Below are positions 11,059 to 19,180 of a stretch of DNA of 64,000 nucleotides, piece after piece. The number at the start of each line of letters is the position of its first letter. Position 1 is the first letter of the stretch. The notes beneath the pieces are model-generated. The model had not been told where the DNA came from and did not search any database. It saw only the letters and a list, made by a program, of their open reading frames with translations. The DNA lies in contig NZ_CP146606.1 of assembly GCF_032842945.2 (NCBI RefSeq), positions 3,290,501-3,354,500 of the forward strand, written 5' to 3'. The DNA is from Roseovarius sp. W115. Lineage in GTDB: Bacteria > Pseudomonadota > Alphaproteobacteria > Rhodobacterales > Rhodobacteraceae. The translations under genes and the position numbers were made by a program.

Positions 11059-11781
11059 ATGCCTGAGGAAATTATCTACGACCCAAATCAGGTCGCGACA
11101 CTGAAATACCAAGATGGCGATCGTAATTACACGGTTGAGACCTGTCAGGAGTCGCTGAGGCAAATGCACGAAAAAGTGCTTGAGTACCAAGGAACACGCG
11201 ATTTCTCGGTGACGCGTGATGGTGTATTTTCCTCCACACAGACAGGCCAGGTTCGCACGGCTCAAAGCACGGGGTCCGATCCCACACCAGAGGACTCTAT
11301 CGTTGCAGCGATTGGCGAAGAAGGTGTCCCAACCGGGATTGATGATGAAATTCGGGACGCAATCAATGATGCGCTCGGAAAAGCGCGCGAGGAACTGAAG
11401 AAGGTTTTGGACGACGGTATTCAGGTTCTTATCGAACGAACGCCCGAAGGCGGCTTTGACATCAAGGCACAAAGCCTCGCGATGGCAACAAGCAGTGCTA
11501 CTGCTGGTCAGCCTACGGGCGCGGAAGACAAGAAAGAAGTGTTGATCCTGCCGGAGGCTGGCGTTGAAGTTTCCCACGAAGAAGCCGTAGTGGAGCCCGG
11601 AGCGACACGACCCAAAAGCACTGTAAGTGTCGGTGTTGCCAACCCTGCAACAGAAGACGAGACATCCACCTCAACTTTTATTCCCTCAGCCAAAGCAGAT
11701 GCCGAGTCGATCGGTTTGATCGCAGTCAGTACAGCCGTTGCAATCAATGCACCTTTGATCTCAATCCAGGTTACAGATTGA
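11059..11781 (+). CDS. Unknown protein encoded with a trypsin-like protease
   Basis: 240 residues, unrecognised. No signal peptide or membrane segment is visible at the N-terminus. Residues ~90-130 include an amphipathic helix (IRDAINDALGKAREELKKVL), followed by a Ser/Thr/Ala/Glu-rich region and a short hydrophobic stretch near the C-terminus (IGLIAVSTAVAINAPLISI). GGAGAAC precedes the ATG. The stop overlaps the TTG start of the protease gene, indicating translational coupling. It could be a substrate, regulator or sensor for that protease. An AT-rich upstream region suggests its own promoter. Confidence 0.65.
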   Translation: MPEEIIYDPNQVATLKYQDGDRNYTVETCQESLRQMHEKVLEYQGTRDFSVTRDGVFSSTQTGQVRTAQSTGSDPTPEDSIVAAIGEEGVPTGIDDEIRDAINDALGKAREELKKVLDDGIQVLIERTPEGGFDIKAQSLAMATSSATAGQPTGAEDKKEVLILPEAGVEVSHEEAVVEPGATRPKSTVSVGVANPATEDETSTSTFIPSAKADAESIGLIAVSTAVAINAPLISIQVTD

Positions 11782-12389
11782 CGCTTACGATTACAGCGAG
11801 CGGCAACCGTGGCGCTTCGGGTGGTTGGGTTCGTCCAATGGACGAGGCGCATCGTATCTTGGTGCCAACTGTGGCGCATATCCTCTATGACCGGTCAGGA
11901 CGCCTGCGTTCCAGAGTGCGCATTGCCGGTATGTCAGCGCGCGTTCATGCCTTGGTGCGCTTGCCGAGCCTGAGTAACGCGCGCGCGGATGCCGCGCTTG
12001 TCGAACCGGATCGGGACTGGGCTGCGCCACGCGTTGCCTCTTCCCGCGGCCACTTGAACGAATTCATTGCAGGACTTGCCGTTCAATGCTGTTTGCCAGA
12101 TGGAGGGCATTTATCCGGCCGAATGCTCAGCTCTGACTGGGCTGGGCGCATGCGTTATTCTTTCGGAACACGAAACGTATTCCGTCAATGGATTATCGCA
12201 GTAGATCGCAAGTCCAGCGAGCCAGGAACAAGACCGATCAGACGCGGTGACAGCGGATTGTTGTGGCATACGCCAGATGGAGTTGCTGTTGGATTGCAAA
12301 TCGGCGTTTTGGCAACTTGCCCAGATCGCACGATTATCACACCTTTCACAACCATCTGCGACCTTTTCGAAGTACGCACCGCTGCATAA
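11778..12389 (+). CDS. Intracellular trypsin-like (S1-fold) serine protease
   Basis: 203 residues with a plausible chymotrypsin-fold triad: His34 in ILVPTVAHIL, Asp71 in ADAALVEP, Ser159 in RRGDSGLLWH. The spacing and the GDSG box with the following GVAVGLQIGV strand fit the S1 family. No signal peptide is visible, so it probably acts inside the cell. Start codon is TTG inside the upstream stop (TTGA overlap). It lies about 200 bp from the tRNA-Ser gene that hosts an integrative element. Known intracellular trypsin-like proteases often act in conflict or stress systems; that role here is inference. Confidence 0.7.
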   Translation: MTLTITASGNRGASGGWVRPMDEAHRILVPTVAHILYDRSGRLRSRVRIAGMSARVHALVRLPSLSNARADAALVEPDRDWAAPRVASSRGHLNEFIAGLAVQCCLPDGGHLSGRMLSSDWAGRMRYSFGTRNVFRQWIIAVDRKSSEPGTRPIRRGDSGLLWHTPDGVAVGLQIGVLATCPDRTIITPFTTICDLFEVRTAA

Positions 12390-12592
12390 GGAATAGAGTA
12401 TTTGAAAAGAGCTTCCGACGCTCTCCAAAGTTCCCCATCTTGCGTTTCGTGCGAAAATCGAGAGGGCATTCCATTGCCGATGAACTCACGGTCTTCTTTA
12501 CCGACGACAGATAGGCCACCAAATCACCCGACACTCCCTTCCCCCTTGCCAGCCTGCGCAAAGCCGATTACACGCACGCTCCAGACCCCCGC

Positions 12593-12682
12593 GGAGAGGT
12601 GCCGGAGTGGTCGAACGGGGCGGTCTCGAAAACCGTTGTGGGTGCAAGCCCACCCAGGGTTCGAATCCCTGTCTCTCCGCCA
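12593..12682 (+). tRNA. tRNA-Ser(CGA)
   Basis: A 90-nt class II tRNA. The acceptor stem pairs GGAGAGG with TCTCTCC, the anticodon loop CTCGAAA gives anticodon CGA, a long variable arm (TGGGTGCAAGCCCA) is present, the T-loop is GGTTCGAATCC, and CCA is encoded. Its 3' end is the integration site of the downstream element. Confidence 0.95.
12669..12682 (+). other. attL core (tRNA-Ser 3' end)
   Basis: CTGTCTCTCCGCCA, identical to 21022-21035. The copy is part of the functional tRNA. Confidence 0.85.
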
Positions 12683-12769
12683 TTTACCCCAAGATCGCTG
12701 TTTCGTAACGCGCTGATAGTAGTGCGAATTTCGGCGTTTTCGCGCTTATGGCGATTCCCGGTCCGCTTG

Positions 12770-12805
12770 ATTTGCTGCACATTTTGCTACACAATTTGCT
12801 GCACA
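12770..12805 (+). repeat. Three tandem 12-bp repeats, candidate integrase arm sites
   Basis: ATTTGCTGCACA, TTTTGCTACACA and ATTTGCTGCACA occur head to tail, 88 bp inside attL and just upstream of the integrase gene. The same unit occurs twice at 20925-20948 near attR. This fits arm-type binding sites of a tyrosine recombinase or its directionality factor, and possible autoregulation. Confidence 0.7.
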
Positions 12806-12824
12806 AACGCGGAGGTTTTCCGTC

Positions 12825-14093
12825 ATTAGCATTGCAAAGAGAGGCCGTCTCTACCATCTCCGCCGCCGCGTTCCGCGCCGGTATGGAGGGGTTGAGCTAC
12901 GCGAAACGGTCTGGATCAGCCTGCATACAGACTCCGAGATGGTTGCCAGGAGCAAGGCGGATCGCGCGTGGAGCCAGATGATTGAGGCATGGGAGGCGCG
13001 GTTGGCTGGGGATAGCCGCGACGCGGAGGCCCGCTATGAGGCCGCGCGGGACCTGGCCCGAGTTCGCGGCTTTCGGTATCTGGACGCAAGTTCTGTGGCG
13101 GAACTTCCGGTCGGCGACGTTTTGGAGCGCGTTGAGGCCATCCCTGCGCCTGCGAACCAACCGGATAGGGTCGAGGCTGCAGCCCTTCTCGGCACCATCC
13201 CCGAACCCCGCATAACGGTCACCAAGGCGCTCGAGCTCTACTGGACGCTTGCGCGTGAGAAGACCTTCGGCAAAAGCGAAGACCAATTGCGCCGTTGGGA
13301 AGCCCCCCGGAACAAAGCCATCAAGAATTTCGTTGCGGTCGTCGGTGACAAGGAGATCGCGAACATCACCCGCGATGACATGCTGGACTTCCGCCAGCAC
13401 TGGCTCGACCGGATCGAAGCGGGCGAGGTCACTGCGAACTCCGCTAACAAGGACCTGATCCACCTGGGCGACGTGTTGAAGACCGTGAACATGATGAAGC
13501 GTCTTGGCTTGGCGCTGCCGCTCGGCGAGTTGTCTTTCAAGGAGGGCGAGAAGAAGACGCGCCCGCCGTTCAGTGAAGACTGGATCAGGACGCGGCTGCT
13601 CGCCCTCGGCGCGCTCGACGGGTTGAACGGTCAGGCGCGCGCCTTACTCCTGGGCATGATCAACACCGGCTACCGACCGTCGGAAGGTGCTGCGCTGACG
13701 GCGGAGACGATCCGGTTGGACGGCGACGTGCCGCATATCTCCATCGAACCCGAGGGACGGCAGCTGAAGAGCCACTACGCCCGCCGGGTGATCCCGCTGA
13801 CCGGTGTCTCGCTGGAAGCCCTTAAGCAGTACCCCGAGGGCTTTCCCCGCTACCGCAACCGAGCCACGTTGAGCGCGGTCGTGAACAAGTTCCTCCGCGC
13901 CAACGGCCTGCTCGAGACCCCGCGCCACTCGCTGTATTCCCTGCGCCATGCCTTCGAGGACCGGATGCTCGCCGCCGGGATCGATGATCGCATTCGCCGC
14001 GACCTTTTCGGTCACCGGCTTGATCGTGAGCGGTATGGCAAGGGCGCGTCACTGGAACATGTCGCCGAGCTTGTCGCCCGGATCGCCTTCTGA
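12825..14093 (+). CDS. Tyrosine recombinase / phage-type integrase
   Basis: Site-specific recombinase that would integrate and excise the element at tRNA-Ser. The N-terminus (RGRLYHLRRRVPRRYGGVEL) is of the DUF6538 type, followed by a SAM-like core-binding region. The catalytic domain shows Arg in NTGYRPSEGAAL, YSLRHAFEDR, GHRLD and the nucleophile Tyr in RERYGKG. No ATG, GTG or TTG opens the conserved N-terminus. GGAGG at 12811-12815 lies 9 nt before an in-frame ATT at 12825, taken here as the start; the first ATG (12939) would delete the DUF6538 part. Confidence 0.85.
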   Translation: MSIAKRGRLYHLRRRVPRRYGGVELRETVWISLHTDSEMVARSKADRAWSQMIEAWEARLAGDSRDAEARYEAARDLARVRGFRYLDASSVAELPVGDVLERVEAIPAPANQPDRVEAAALLGTIPEPRITVTKALELYWTLAREKTFGKSEDQLRRWEAPRNKAIKNFVAVVGDKEIANITRDDMLDFRQHWLDRIEAGEVTANSANKDLIHLGDVLKTVNMMKRLGLALPLGELSFKEGEKKTRPPFSEDWIRTRLLALGALDGLNGQARALLLGMINTGYRPSEGAALTAETIRLDGDVPHISIEPEGRQLKSHYARRVIPLTGVSLEALKQYPEGFPRYRNRATLSAVVNKFLRANGLLETPRHSLYSLRHAFEDRMLAAGIDDRIRRDLFGHRLDRERYGKGASLEHVAELVARIAF

Positions 14094-14311
14094 CCCAGCA
14101 AGGCATGCGCCCGGCGCTGCACTTGTGTGAGCCGCGTCTCTTCCTTCACGGCTGCGGCCAGTTCCGCCTCAAGACGCTCGAAGATCGGTGTAAACGCTGC
14201 GTCCTGGACAACGAGCTTCGACACCTTCATGAGCGCCGCCTCGATCCGCGCGGCATCGACCGTCCGGGACGGACGGGGCTGCTGCTGGGAAGGGCCAGTC
14301 AAAGGTGTCAT
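14012..14311 (-). CDS. Small unknown protein of the mobile element
   Basis: 99 residues, start MTPLTGPSQQQPRPSRTVDA. The middle (IEAALMKVSKLVVQDAAFTP then IFERLEAELAAA) is helical and resembles small ORFs I associate with relaxase-bearing alphaproteobacterial elements. Its 3' end overlaps the integrase 3' end by 82 bp on the opposite strand. Function unknown. It might be an accessory or regulatory protein; the overlap makes it less certain than its neighbours. Confidence 0.55.
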   Translation of the reverse strand: MTPLTGPSQQQPRPSRTVDAARIEAALMKVSKLVVQDAAFTPIFERLEAELAAAVKEETRLTQVQRRAHALLGQKAIRATSSATCSSDAPLPYRSRSSR

Positions 14312-14846
14312 GCAAGATAGCATGGAGCCATGCGTTCGGCTTGTGCAGATCACGCAGACCGCCCGCGCAAAACGGCTTGCCACAGCGTACAAAACGGACA
14401 GTTGGATTGTCCGGCGCATCGGCGTCTCGCGATGAATTCGACCGGCGACCGCCATGCCTCAGAGCGATATTGCCGAGCTTCGAATCATCCCGGTCCGGTT
14501 GGCTGCGCAGGCACGTTGGCGGCATGATGAACATCACGCATTGGGCTTTTTGGGAGGGCCGACGGGAGCTACGGAAGGGGATGGCAAGATAAAGCGAGTT
14601 CCTCGCTGCCTGGGCCTGTGGCCCTAAGCTGTTGTCTGCACATTTTTTTTCGGCGTGATATCCGATGGGCCGCACCGTGCCGTGCGGCAGGGTTTTCCGT
14701 TTTTCTCAATGATATCAATAGTCAGACGTGGCACGCCGCGCGGTGTGTTCGCGCTGGAACCCGCTACGGCGTCTCTTTGCACGCCAGGCTTCGACGCCCC
14801 TCAAACGCTGCTTGATTGGCCCAGAATGGGCGTCGATCGTGGTCCC
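14312..14846. other. Non-coding stretch before the relaxase, possible oriT region
   Basis: No convincing gene. A 7-bp inverted repeat GCCGCAC / GTGCGGC lies at 14669-14688, followed by GGTTTTCCGTTTTT, so it may be a terminator or part of a transfer origin. Location just upstream of the relaxase gene is where oriT usually sits in mobilizable elements, but no nic site can be identified by eye. Confidence 0.35.
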
Positions 14847-16931
14847 ATGACCCGAGATGAGAACGACCTCCGCATCCGTCCCGGTAAGGTCCGGGACCGC
14901 GCCCAGAGCTCCCCACGCGTGCGGCGCCCGGCACGAGGCTTCCTGGCCGACGTGCATCGAGCAATCCGCCGGGCGGGCGGTGACCCGAACAGGCTGGCCG
15001 GGAAGAGGAAGGCAAGCGGACGGTTCAACGCCCGTGGCCGGGGTGCCAAGGTGGCGGCGCAGTTGAAAGGCCGGAGTCCTTGGTCCCGAAGCGCTGACGG
15101 GACCCGAACCCGCGCCCGTCGGGTGACCGTGAAAGCGCGGATCGTGAAGCTGAATCCGCAGCGCGGTGCGTCGCGCGGGCGGTCATTTGTCAGTGCAAAG
15201 GCGGTCGGTGCGCATCTGCGGTATCTGGAGCGTGACGGTGTCACGCTGGACGGCGAAAAGGGTCCGGTCTATTCGGCGGATCAAGACACAGCCGACGGTC
15301 GGGACTTCCTCGACCGGGGCCGTGAGGACCGCCATCAGTTCCGATTCATCGTCTCCGCAGAAGGCGGTGTCGAGCTTGCCGACATGCGCCAGACGACCCG
15401 AGATATCATGGCGCAGATGGAAGCCGATCTTCAAACTCGGCTCGATTGGGTCGCGGTCGATCACTACAACACCGGGCATCCGCACGCCCACATTCTGGTC
15501 CGGGGGATCACCGATGACGGCAAGATTCTGAACATCGCAGGAGATTACATCGCGCATGGGGTCCGCGAACGGGCGACCGACATCGTGACACTGGAACTTG
15601 GACACCAGACCGATCTCGAGGTGACCGACCAGCTGCGCCGCGAAGTGCACGCCGAGCGCTTTACCCGGCTCGACCGGATGCTGATGGCCGAGCAGAGGGC
15701 GAACAACGAATTTGCTGATCTGCGACCGGACAAGGACATGCTGGAGACGATGAAGCGGAATCGCGCGCTGTTGATCGGCAGGGCGCAGTATCTGGAAAAA
15801 CTCGGTCTTGCTGAACAGAGCGCGCCGGGTGTCTGGCATCTGGACGACAGCACGGAACCTACGCTGCGTGCGATGGGGGAGCGCGGCGATATCATCAAAT
15901 CGATGTATCGCGCGTTGGATTCCAACGATCTGGCGGCGCAGCGCGGGGCGGCACAGCTCACGATGCATCGAGACGGACTGCAGCAGCAGATCGCTGGCCG
16001 CGTTCTTGCCAAGGAACTCGCGGGCGACGGGTCTGGCGACCGGATGCAGCTGGTCATCGACGGGACCGATGGCCGCGTGCACCAGATCGAGCTGCGTGCC
16101 GATCATTGCGAGGGGATCGGACGCGGCATGATCGTGTCGGCAACACCGCCGCCAACGGAGCCAAGAGCGGCTGACCGGAACATACTCGCGGCCACAAAAA
16201 GCGACGGCACCTATAAACCGTCGCGGCACATCGAGATGGCCCGGGAACAAGAGATCAGCCCCGATCCGGCCCGATTTGTCGCGGCCCATGTGCGGCGGCT
16301 CGAAGCCCTGCGGCGAGCGGGGATCGTCGAGCGGAGAAGTGACGATCACTGGAAAGTGCCGACGGACCTGCCCAGACAGGGGCTTGCACATGATCGCAAA
16401 CGCCACGGCCATGGCCCGCGTATGACCCTGCTCTCGCCAATCAGTCTGGACCGGCAAGTAACCCACGATGGCGCGACCTGGCTCGATAGGGAATTGACCG
16501 CGCAGAGGCGGGGCGCGGTCAGAGAAACGGGCTTCGGTGCAGAGGCAGGCCGGGCGATGGACCAACGCAAGCGCGTGCTGGTGACGCGCGGAGATGCAGT
16601 CGATCTCGGCAATGGTCGCATACGCGCGCCGCGAGACCTCATCCAGCGCCTCGAGGCGCGTGAGGTCGAACGCGTCGGGCGCGCGATGGCTGCGGAACAA
16701 GGGAGAAAATGGAAGCCCGTGACACCCGCCAGCCAGTTTGCAGGCCAACTCACCGGCAGCACGCAACTGGCCAGCGGACGCTTCGCGATGATCGACGACG
16801 GCTTAGGGTTCAGCCTCGTGCCGTGGAACACCACATTGGAGCGGCGCATCGGGCTGCAAGTGTCCGGGGTTGGCATGTCCGGCGGCGGGATAGACTGGAC
16901 GTTCGGAAGGCAGCGAGGGCTGGGGTTGTAG
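14847..16931 (+). CDS. Relaxase / mobilization nuclease (VirD2-like, DUF3363 type)
   Basis: About 694 residues. N-terminal relaxase part with KLNPQRGASRGRSFVSAKAV and LRYLERDGV (Tyr126 a candidate nicking residue), and the metal-binding histidine motif DHYNTGHPHAHI at 205-216. The C-terminal half matches the DUF3363 region of alphaproteobacterial element relaxases. It would nick oriT and lead the strand into a recipient. The start MTRDENDLRIRPGK fits the family; GTG at 14655 and ATG at 14826 are alternatives. No TraG/VirD4 or T4SS genes accompany it, so transfer would need a helper. Confidence 0.88.
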   Translation: MTRDENDLRIRPGKVRDRAQSSPRVRRPARGFLADVHRAIRRAGGDPNRLAGKRKASGRFNARGRGAKVAAQLKGRSPWSRSADGTRTRARRVTVKARIVKLNPQRGASRGRSFVSAKAVGAHLRYLERDGVTLDGEKGPVYSADQDTADGRDFLDRGREDRHQFRFIVSAEGGVELADMRQTTRDIMAQMEADLQTRLDWVAVDHYNTGHPHAHILVRGITDDGKILNIAGDYIAHGVRERATDIVTLELGHQTDLEVTDQLRREVHAERFTRLDRMLMAEQRANNEFADLRPDKDMLETMKRNRALLIGRAQYLEKLGLAEQSAPGVWHLDDSTEPTLRAMGERGDIIKSMYRALDSNDLAAQRGAAQLTMHRDGLQQQIAGRVLAKELAGDGSGDRMQLVIDGTDGRVHQIELRADHCEGIGRGMIVSATPPPTEPRAADRNILAATKSDGTYKPSRHIEMAREQEISPDPARFVAAHVRRLEALRRAGIVERRSDDHWKVPTDLPRQGLAHDRKRHGHGPRMTLLSPISLDRQVTHDGATWLDRELTAQRRGAVRETGFGAEAGRAMDQRKRVLVTRGDAVDLGNGRIRAPRDLIQRLEAREVERVGRAMAAEQGRKWKPVTPASQFAGQLTGSTQLASGRFAMIDDGLGFSLVPWNTTLERRIGLQVSGVGMSGGGIDWTFGRQRGLGL

Positions 16932-16980
16932 GCAATACACGTGGCATCGGCCATTATGTCGCAAAGATCGCCTAAGTGGC

Positions 16981-18384
16981 CTATGGGTTGTAGCTCGATT
17001 TTCCGACCAGGTTTCGGGTGCCTTTGCAATGTGGATAGCCTGAACAACCCCAGAACTGATTCCCGGCGTTTTTGCCCCTCCGTGCCCTACGCAGGACCAT
17101 GGACCTTCCGCAGTAGGGGCAATCAGGTGTGCCTCCGGCATTTGCTACGCGTGGTGCCGTCGGTGGAGTATTGGGCGTTGGCGCTCTTGGTGAATGTCGC
17201 ACGGGCTGGGGTGGCGGCGTCACTGTCAGCGCCACTGTTGAAGTCGGAACGGAAGCCCCCAGGATCTTCAAGTCTTGTTCGGCCTGTGCACGGGTTCCCA
17301 GCGCCACCAAAAGCGCACTGTCACTACGTGCTTTTGCTGGCAACGCATCAAGCCGCGCCTTAGCATTGCGAAGTGTTCCCAGCCCATTGCGGATATTGGA
17401 CTCCAATTTGAGTTTCTCAGCCGCGAAACGCCCACGCAATGCTCTTTCGTCAGTGACGTCCTGAGCGTTGGCTGTTCGGTCATACTTGAACCGGGATTCG
17501 TGCCTACGCCGCCACTCCACCAGCTTGCCAGTCATGACGTCACCAAAACCCGGTACTCTCAGCACGGATGATCGACTCACATCGGCAGCGGTTTCGATCC
17601 CGAACGAAATCAGCGTCGCTGTCTTGGAAGGCCCAATCCCGGAAATGTTGGCGCGACGGATTGAGAAACCGTCAAGGTAGGCCTGTCGCTGACGCGACTC
17701 CCGGTTGGATTTCAATATCATCAACTCGCGCGTCAGCGCCTCGTCATGCCCTTTGTAGGCGGCGATTGTGGCGTCCAGATCGCCGCGCACCTTCACAACC
17801 TCCGTCAGACCATTCCGGCGAACGAATGATTCCAACTCGCGCTGCACCTTTTCATCTGCGTCCTTGAAGGCTTTCTGGAAGGGGCCGGGTTCAACTTCAC
17901 GGTCTGAGAACGTAACCCACCCCCAAATCGCCAGCCCGACCCATACAAACCATGCGGGAATAGCGACGATGAACCCGGCAACAGCGCCGCCCATCATGAG
18001 CAGACCCAAGAAAGCACGCCCGCGCTTGCCACTCTTGGCCTCACTGAGAGCGGCACTTGCCCCACGCGGGGCAGGTGCCTGCGGCAACAGGTCAGCAACC
18101 GTTGGGAACCGGAAGGCGAGTATTTCGCGGATTGCTTGTGCTGTCCCGCGTGTATCAGTTGGAATATTCGGCGTGACGGCTGACAGGTCCGGGAACATGT
18201 CAAAGCCGCTATTGGCCGTCAGTGCGCACCATACGCACCCCTTGGCATTGCTTGGGAAATAGTGCGTCTTGACCCTGCTACAGTGATTCAGTGAGCCTTC
18301 CAACTTCGTCAGGGCACCAACCCAATCCAACGCGCTAGGACGCACGCCAGCGTTCAATCCGAAAGCTTGTTCAAACGCAGTCAC
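16981..18384 (-). CDS. C-terminal part of kinase fusion: membrane segment, HhH and zinc ribbon (frameshifted)
   Basis: 467-residue frame that appears to be the second half of the kinase gene at 18411-19178. Two close hydrophobic segments (~residues 125-160, GLLMMGGAVAGFIVAIPAWF on) are followed by a charged coiled region, a helix-hairpin-helix domain (ANISGIGPSKTATLISFGIE) and a C-terminal topoisomerase-type zinc ribbon (CPYCGRSM ... GCSGYPHCKGT). The reading frame continues upstream of GTG 18384 through ALTLDLFPDAAV to the C-run at the end of the kinase frame. One lost base would explain the split. As it stands, translation would need reinitiation or a -1 shift. Confidence 0.72.
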   Translation of the reverse strand: MTAFEQAFGLNAGVRPSALDWVGALTKLEGSLNHCSRVKTHYFPSNAKGCVWCALTANSGFDMFPDLSAVTPNIPTDTRGTAQAIREILAFRFPTVADLLPQAPAPRGASAALSEAKSGKRGRAFLGLLMMGGAVAGFIVAIPAWFVWVGLAIWGWVTFSDREVEPGPFQKAFKDADEKVQRELESFVRRNGLTEVVKVRGDLDATIAAYKGHDEALTRELMILKSNRESRQRQAYLDGFSIRRANISGIGPSKTATLISFGIETAADVSRSSVLRVPGFGDVMTGKLVEWRRRHESRFKYDRTANAQDVTDERALRGRFAAEKLKLESNIRNGLGTLRNAKARLDALPAKARSDSALLVALGTRAQAEQDLKILGASVPTSTVALTVTPPPQPVRHSPRAPTPNTPPTAPRVANAGGTPDCPYCGRSMVLRRARRGKNAGNQFWGCSGYPHCKGTRNLVGKSSYNP

Positions 18385-18410
18385 AGCGGCGTCGGGAAAT
18401 AGATCGAGTG

Positions 18411-19178
18411 TCAGTGCGCCGGGGGTGGTGTTGTCCGCGTAGCGGACTGGCGTGTCAGCGAAAACGCGAAGCGGTTTTGTGCTATTGCATCGCCCATGGA
18501 AATATCTGGACCGCTATAACGCCCCGCATATGGGTGACGGCCCATGAACAACAGGTGAAAGATCGCAACGGCAAGCCCGAAGTTGTCGTGCTCAATCGTA
18601 CGCTCTACAGATGCGAGGTTTTTTCCGTGAAGTTCGGGCGGCGTAAAATCCGGCACGCCGACGACGCAGGGATAGGACTTTCCATTCAAGCGAAACTGAA
18701 AGCTATCAGCGTCGATTAGGGCAACAGTCGCGTCTTGCGCCACCAGAACACCGGAATGGTTCAAGTCGCCAATGACACAGCCTGTTTGATGGACCTTCCC
18801 AACGGCGCGGGCCACATTCAGTGCAGTATGGACAATGAACCGGTAGTCGGCTTTCGGGAAGTAGCGTTGGCGGGATTTAGGACTGTAAAGCTCGTGCAGC
18901 GGGCGGTAGCCCGACACAAGTCGCATAACAAATCCAAGGAAGTTGCCCTGGTTGTCAGTGACGATTTCACCAGGATAGGCCACAAGGTCAGTCTTTATGG
19001 CAAGGCCTTCGCCAACCATCGCACGCACTTTGTCTTCACGCTTTGAACGCAAACCGGCGTTGTAGATTTTGACGGCCTGCCCAGACCGACCCTTGATCGC
19101 GTAGACCTCACCTTCGCCGCCCTTGCCAATCAACTCAGCAACTGAAAATCGACTATTCCCGATAACGATTTCCTGCAC
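18411..19178 (-). CDS. Protein kinase-like domain of TerY-P triad (truncated by frameshift)
   Basis: 255 residues of a Ser/Thr kinase fold: glycine loop GKGGEGEVY (18-26), Lys37 in AVKIY, catalytic-loop equivalent IGDLNHSGVLV (Asp138), metal site LIDADSF, and VGVPDFTPPELHG. The loop lacks the HRD histidine-arginine pair, as in this bacterial kinase group. The frame ends TTPPPAH at a CCCCC run, while the -1 frame continues as PGALTLDLFPD into the HhH protein. Start is 3 bp after the PP2C gene. The intact form would be a kinase-TM-HhH-zinc-ribbon fusion opposing the phosphatase. Confidence 0.8.
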   Translation of the reverse strand: MQEIVIGNSRFSVAELIGKGGEGEVYAIKGRSGQAVKIYNAGLRSKREDKVRAMVGEGLAIKTDLVAYPGEIVTDNQGNFLGFVMRLVSGYRPLHELYSPKSRQRYFPKADYRFIVHTALNVARAVGKVHQTGCVIGDLNHSGVLVAQDATVALIDADSFQFRLNGKSYPCVVGVPDFTPPELHGKNLASVERTIEHDNFGLAVAIFHLLFMGRHPYAGRYSGPDISMGDAIAQNRFAFSLTRQSATRTTPPPAH

Positions 19179-19180
19179 GA

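Noticed and set aside
10909..11577. 222-residue minus-strand frame opposite the 11059 gene
   Set aside because: The plus-strand frame has a Shine-Dalgarno and is coupled to the protease gene; the minus frame has neither.
12693..12824. Short TGCTGCACA repeats considered as a CRISPR-like array
   Set aside because: Units are 12 bp, contiguous and without spacers; location at the element end fits recombinase arm sites.
15183..16766. 527-residue minus-strand frame opposite the relaxase
   Set aside because: High-GC shadow frame; the plus strand carries clear relaxase motifs throughout.
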